Below are positions 61,207-64,000 of a stretch of DNA of 64,000 nt, piece by piece. The position numbers and the translations under genes are program-made. The stretch covers positions 2,790,001-2,854,000 of the forward strand of contig NW_026944390.1 in NCBI RefSeq assembly GCF_033439725.1, in the 5' to 3' direction. Below the pieces are notes generated by a model that made no database searches, was not told the origin of the DNA, and worked only from the letters and a program-made list of their open reading frames with translations. This DNA comes from Neurospora tetraspora (taxonomy: Eukaryota > Ascomycota > Sordariomycetes > Sordariales > Sordariaceae). Positions within the stretch are counted from its first letter, which is position 1, and each line of letters begins with the position of its first letter.

Positions 61207-62595
61207 CTACCACCTCCTTGCCGTCGACGCGTCCTGTCTATCCTCTCCTGTCACCGTAATCTCATGCGTAACAATAATGCCGTTTTGCTTCCCCTTCTTC
61301 CCACTCCCTCCCGAGGTCTGTGGCTCAATCAGTCCCGATCTCCTCTCCACGGACGTCGTCGTTTTATGCCCTACTCCACTGCCCTGCGGCATCACACCCG
61401 TCGTAGCAATATCCCTACTGCTCGCCGTCGAGCTCCTACTTCCTCCCACAGCCTTGCCATCATCCGAACTCACAATATTCTCTTCACTACCCCATATCGT
61501 ATCGTTTGGAAGCGTCAACGGGTGTCTGCTACCCTTGCTAATCACAACCCTGCTCCTCGGCTCTCCCTTCCCTAGGTGACTGCCGGGATTACTACCCAGC
61601 GGATATCCATGCTGTCCCGATACACCACCCTGGTGGTTCCCCGATGTCCCTCCGCTCAGCGAGATGATGCTCTTCTCCAAAAACCTCTTGACCAACGGAT
61701 AAACCATGGGCATATTCGTCAACACAAAACTGACAAAGCTCTCCCTCACAGACCAATACCCGCTCTGCGCCGGATCCGTATTCCCCAGTGTCAGAATACT
61801 CACACACCTCAGAATCCCAAACGCCATCTCGACAAACCCGCCCGAGAACATCAGCAACAAAAAGAACTTCTTCCTCCACGTGAGATTACTCTTCCACACC
61901 ATCGGCAACGGAATCGCCAGCAGGTAAAAATCCGTCACCGTGTTCATCACCATCACAAACACCGTCTGCAACAAGCTCACCGCCGGCATGCAATTGTTGC
62001 CCGGATCCGGGTATATCTGCCACTGCTTCTCAAACGGCACGCACTTGAACACGGCCACGCACACGCACGCCATGTACGACGCCGGCATGATGATGTACGC
62101 GCCGATGATCCAGTTGCGCATGTTGTGCACGCCGACGGTCAGGCGGGCGTAGTAGACGGACCAGCACGCTTTGAGGAGCCAGAGAAGCGTGGTGTAGAGG
62201 AGGAGGCCGGCTACGTGCGTTTTGGAGCCGAGGATGCGGAGCCGGTATTCTTCGCTTTGGGGGGAGAGAAGGGCGCGTTGGGTGTCGGTCATGGCGTTGT
62301 TGGCTAGGCCGTGGAAGGTGGTGACGAGGAAGTAGGCGGCCGTTGTTTCGGCTGTGTAGATGAGCTGCTGGGGTGTTAGCCTGGGCCCCTTCTCTCGGAA
62401 AAGAAGAAGACTCACCAAAGCGGCAAACATAAAAAAGTCATCCAACGCCAACTTTCGCCATCCTAGCTGGCGGATTCTGCTGAAATATCGGAGGATAACG
62501 ACGATGTAGGCCGCGAATTGCAGACCCCAGGCTTCGCGGACGAACCGAGCGGCTTCGGCTTTTACTTCATCGGGTGTTCTAGAGATAATGTCCAT
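61207..62595 (-). CDS. rhodopsin-domain (Pth11/SAT4-like) seven-helix membrane protein
   Basis: Two exons on the minus strand: 62595-62416 and 62364-61207 (445 residues). The 51-nt intron (GTGAGT, GCTAAC, CAGCAG) has no stop and is a multiple of three; an acceptor three bases upstream would add one Gln. Helices include FAAYIVVILRYFSRI, LALDDFFMFAAL, ETTAAYFLVTTFHGLA, LLLYTTLLWLLKACWSVYYARL, IGAYIIMPASYMACVCVAVF, FVMVMNTVTDFYLLAIPLPMVW and FVSFVLTNMPMVYPLV. The DDFFM, KACWSVYYARL and DFYLLAIPLPMVW motifs are typical of the fungal rhodopsin-domain family, which includes Pth11-like receptors. No N-terminal CFEM domain. The tail is Ser/Gly-rich. Start MDIISRTP; the upstream frame extension is not protein-like. 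Ligand unknown. Confidence 0.88.
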   Translation of the reverse strand: MDIISRTPDEVKAEAARFVREAWGLQFAAYIVVILRYFSRIRQLGWRKLALDDFFMFAALVSLLLFREKGPRLTPQQLIYTAETTAAYFLVTTFHGLANNAMTDTQRALLSPQSEEYRLRILGSKTHVAGLLLYTTLLWLLKACWSVYYARLTVGVHNMRNWIIGAYIIMPASYMACVCVAVFKCVPFEKQWQIYPDPGNNCMPAVSLLQTVFVMVMNTVTDFYLLAIPLPMVWKSNLTWRKKFFLLLMFSGGFVEMAFGILRCVSILTLGNTDPAQSGYWSVRESFVSFVLTNMPMVYPLVKRFLEKSIISLSGGTSGNHQGGVSGQHGYPLGSNPGSHLGKGEPRSRVVISKGSRHPLTLPNDTIWGSEENIVSSDDGKAVGGSRSSTASSRDIATTGVMPQGSGVGHKTTTSVERRSGLIEPQTSGGSGKKGKQNGIIVTHEITVTGEDRQDASTARRW

Positions 62596-64000
62596 GATTG
62601 TGGCTGTCTCCAGGAAGGCTGGTGTGTAGAAAACCTGTGGACAAGATCTGTCTGTGTGCCGGAAAGCAGTGGAGGGGAGTGACAGAAACACTGCCTCAGC
62701 AACAGCACATCGATGGATCTTGGTAAGGTAGATGTCGGCCCACAGAGAGTGATGGAAACTGGGAAGGTCTGACAACCTCACATCCAGCAGAAAAAAAAAA
62801 AAAAACGAAGGAGTGGAAACGAACGAACGAACGTACTTGTTGGTGTTCTGTTCTGTTCTGGTTCTGGAAAGAAACGAGGGACGAGGGAAAGACGCTCGAC
62901 CTTTGATCTACCCGACGGGCTGGATCCTTCTCCCCTATGTACAACTATCCAAGGGGCAAAAGCACGACAGTTGGAATCTAGATCTACTGCAACTGTCTTT
63001 CATCTCCTTTTCTCTACGCTTCATCTGGGTCTCTGGGGCTCTGCCTAGTGGCTAGGTACCTCTAGGTAGCGAGTTGCCTGCCGGCCGCGGAGTTACAATT
63101 ATTACCTACCTGTCTACGACCTACGAAGAAGTTGCCTCTTCAGCTAATAACCAGAAGCTGACTCGAGTGAGACTAGGTAGAGGTTGTGTTTAAAAAAGAA
63201 AGAGCGAGTGGCCATGGCATCTGTATCCCGGCTGCTCCATATCTCTAGTGTACTGGGCGCGGCGGTTCTTCGCCAACGCCTTGTTGTCCCTGATTCCCCC
63301 TGAGTTAAACCGGAAACCGTTAAACCCCAAGGTTTAAGGGTACGAATTACGAAACCGTTCATGTCGCTTCCTCGTGTAGGCACATCTCTTGTCATCTTCA
63401 CAGTAGCCTGCTTCTTCGAGGGGCTGAGGACTGGAGGATGGTTGCAACCCGGGACCCCCGCCGGTAGTAGAACTGTGGATTTGGGATTTCAGCGTTGGAT
63501 GCAGCATCCAGAACATCCTAGGCAAGTGAGGTGCCTTTTTACCCATCCATCACAGTTGCAGTTCATGTCTCAAGAGATCTTTCTTCCTCAGTATGACCCA
63601 GCGCAGCGCGATTGTGAAAGCCCACATTGATTGACTGAGAGGTTACCTAGTGGATACCTAGGCAAGTCCAGTCTCGAGCCATGCAAGAAGAGGGAGGCCC
63701 TTCGAGATCGATGAGTAAAGGTAGACAGACAACTGGCAGGAATCCAGAACATTAGAGGTAGGAATGGAACAGGAAGAGACAGACCTCGTCCACCTCTCTA
63801 CAAAATCCATGTCAGCCCTTCCGGCCGGCATCTAACCAGACCCTGCCATGCCTGCCATGCCTGCCTGGCAGCCAAGCGCCGTTACGAGCCAACAAGGGCC
63901 CTGGGCCCGGGGCCCGGGGCCAAAGAGCCGAGCGGCTGACTGGACGTTTAACGGGCACTAGGTCGGTTTAATGTCGATCTTCTCAACCTTAAACTGCATC
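62596..64000. other. upstream region and right edge, no supported gene
   Basis: About 1.4 kb upstream of the rhodopsin-like gene. It contains an A run (62790-62803), a CGAA repeat (62818-62832), CCTGCCATG repeats near 63844 and a GGGCCC-rich palindromic stretch at 63897-63921. No coding region supported. Confidence 0.45.

Overview
This is nuclear DNA from a filamentous ascomycete, most likely a Sordariomycete close to Neurospora or Sordaria. Genes are dense, on both strands, and split by short introns (about 50-330 nt) with GTRNGT-like donors, CTAAC branch points and CAG acceptors. Kei1, Ump1, a full-length class I/II-type chitin synthase and a Pth11/rhodopsin-like membrane protein also point to the Pezizomycotina. 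I see no operons, CRISPR arrays, intact transposons or virus-derived elements. The species call is inference; the fungal call rests directly on gene content and intron structure.

Layout, left to right. 1-557: 5' part of a soluble ABC ATPase (minus), running off the left edge. 1183-1838: proteasome assembly factor UMP1 (plus). 3172-4244: UBL3/MUB-like membrane-anchored ubiquitin-fold protein (minus). 4245-8081: non-coding. 8082-8912: GPI-anchored Ser/Thr-rich wall protein (plus). 9992-11129: MARVEL/Nce102-like four-helix membrane protein (minus). 13306-14004: EMC4 (minus), divergent from an adaptor-complex beta subunit (14940-17513, plus). 18069-19489: NOP53 (minus), divergent from YPT6/Rab6 (20475-21586, plus). 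22816-23568: RLP24 (minus). 25807-26151: a small protein of unknown function (plus). 29614-30513: KEI1 (plus). 32301-37192: sulfite reductase beta subunit, MET5 type (plus). 38780-42922: chitin synthase (plus). 44050-45588: CHMP7/ESCRT-III protein (minus). 46388-49457: MCM6 (minus).

The right-hand 13 kb is more accessory: a caspase-fold protein lacking both catalytic residues (50924-52577), an O-methyltransferase (54044-55481), two identical tRNA-Arg(ACG) genes in divergent orientation (55817-55888 and 56207-56278), a GPI-anchored cupredoxin (56589-57761), a secreted cysteine-rich protein built from repeated exon modules (60291-61099), and a rhodopsin-like seven-helix protein (61207-62595).

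The window has no single pathway. Several genes do share themes: ribosome biogenesis (NOP53, RLP24), membrane traffic and ER/Golgi quality (EMC4, adaptin beta, YPT6, CHMP7, KEI1, UBL3-like), cell wall and surface (chitin synthase, GPI proteins, cupredoxin), and proteasome or replication housekeeping (UMP1, MCM6). All exon joins were deduced by eye from splice signals, reading frame and family continuity; none is backed by transcript data.
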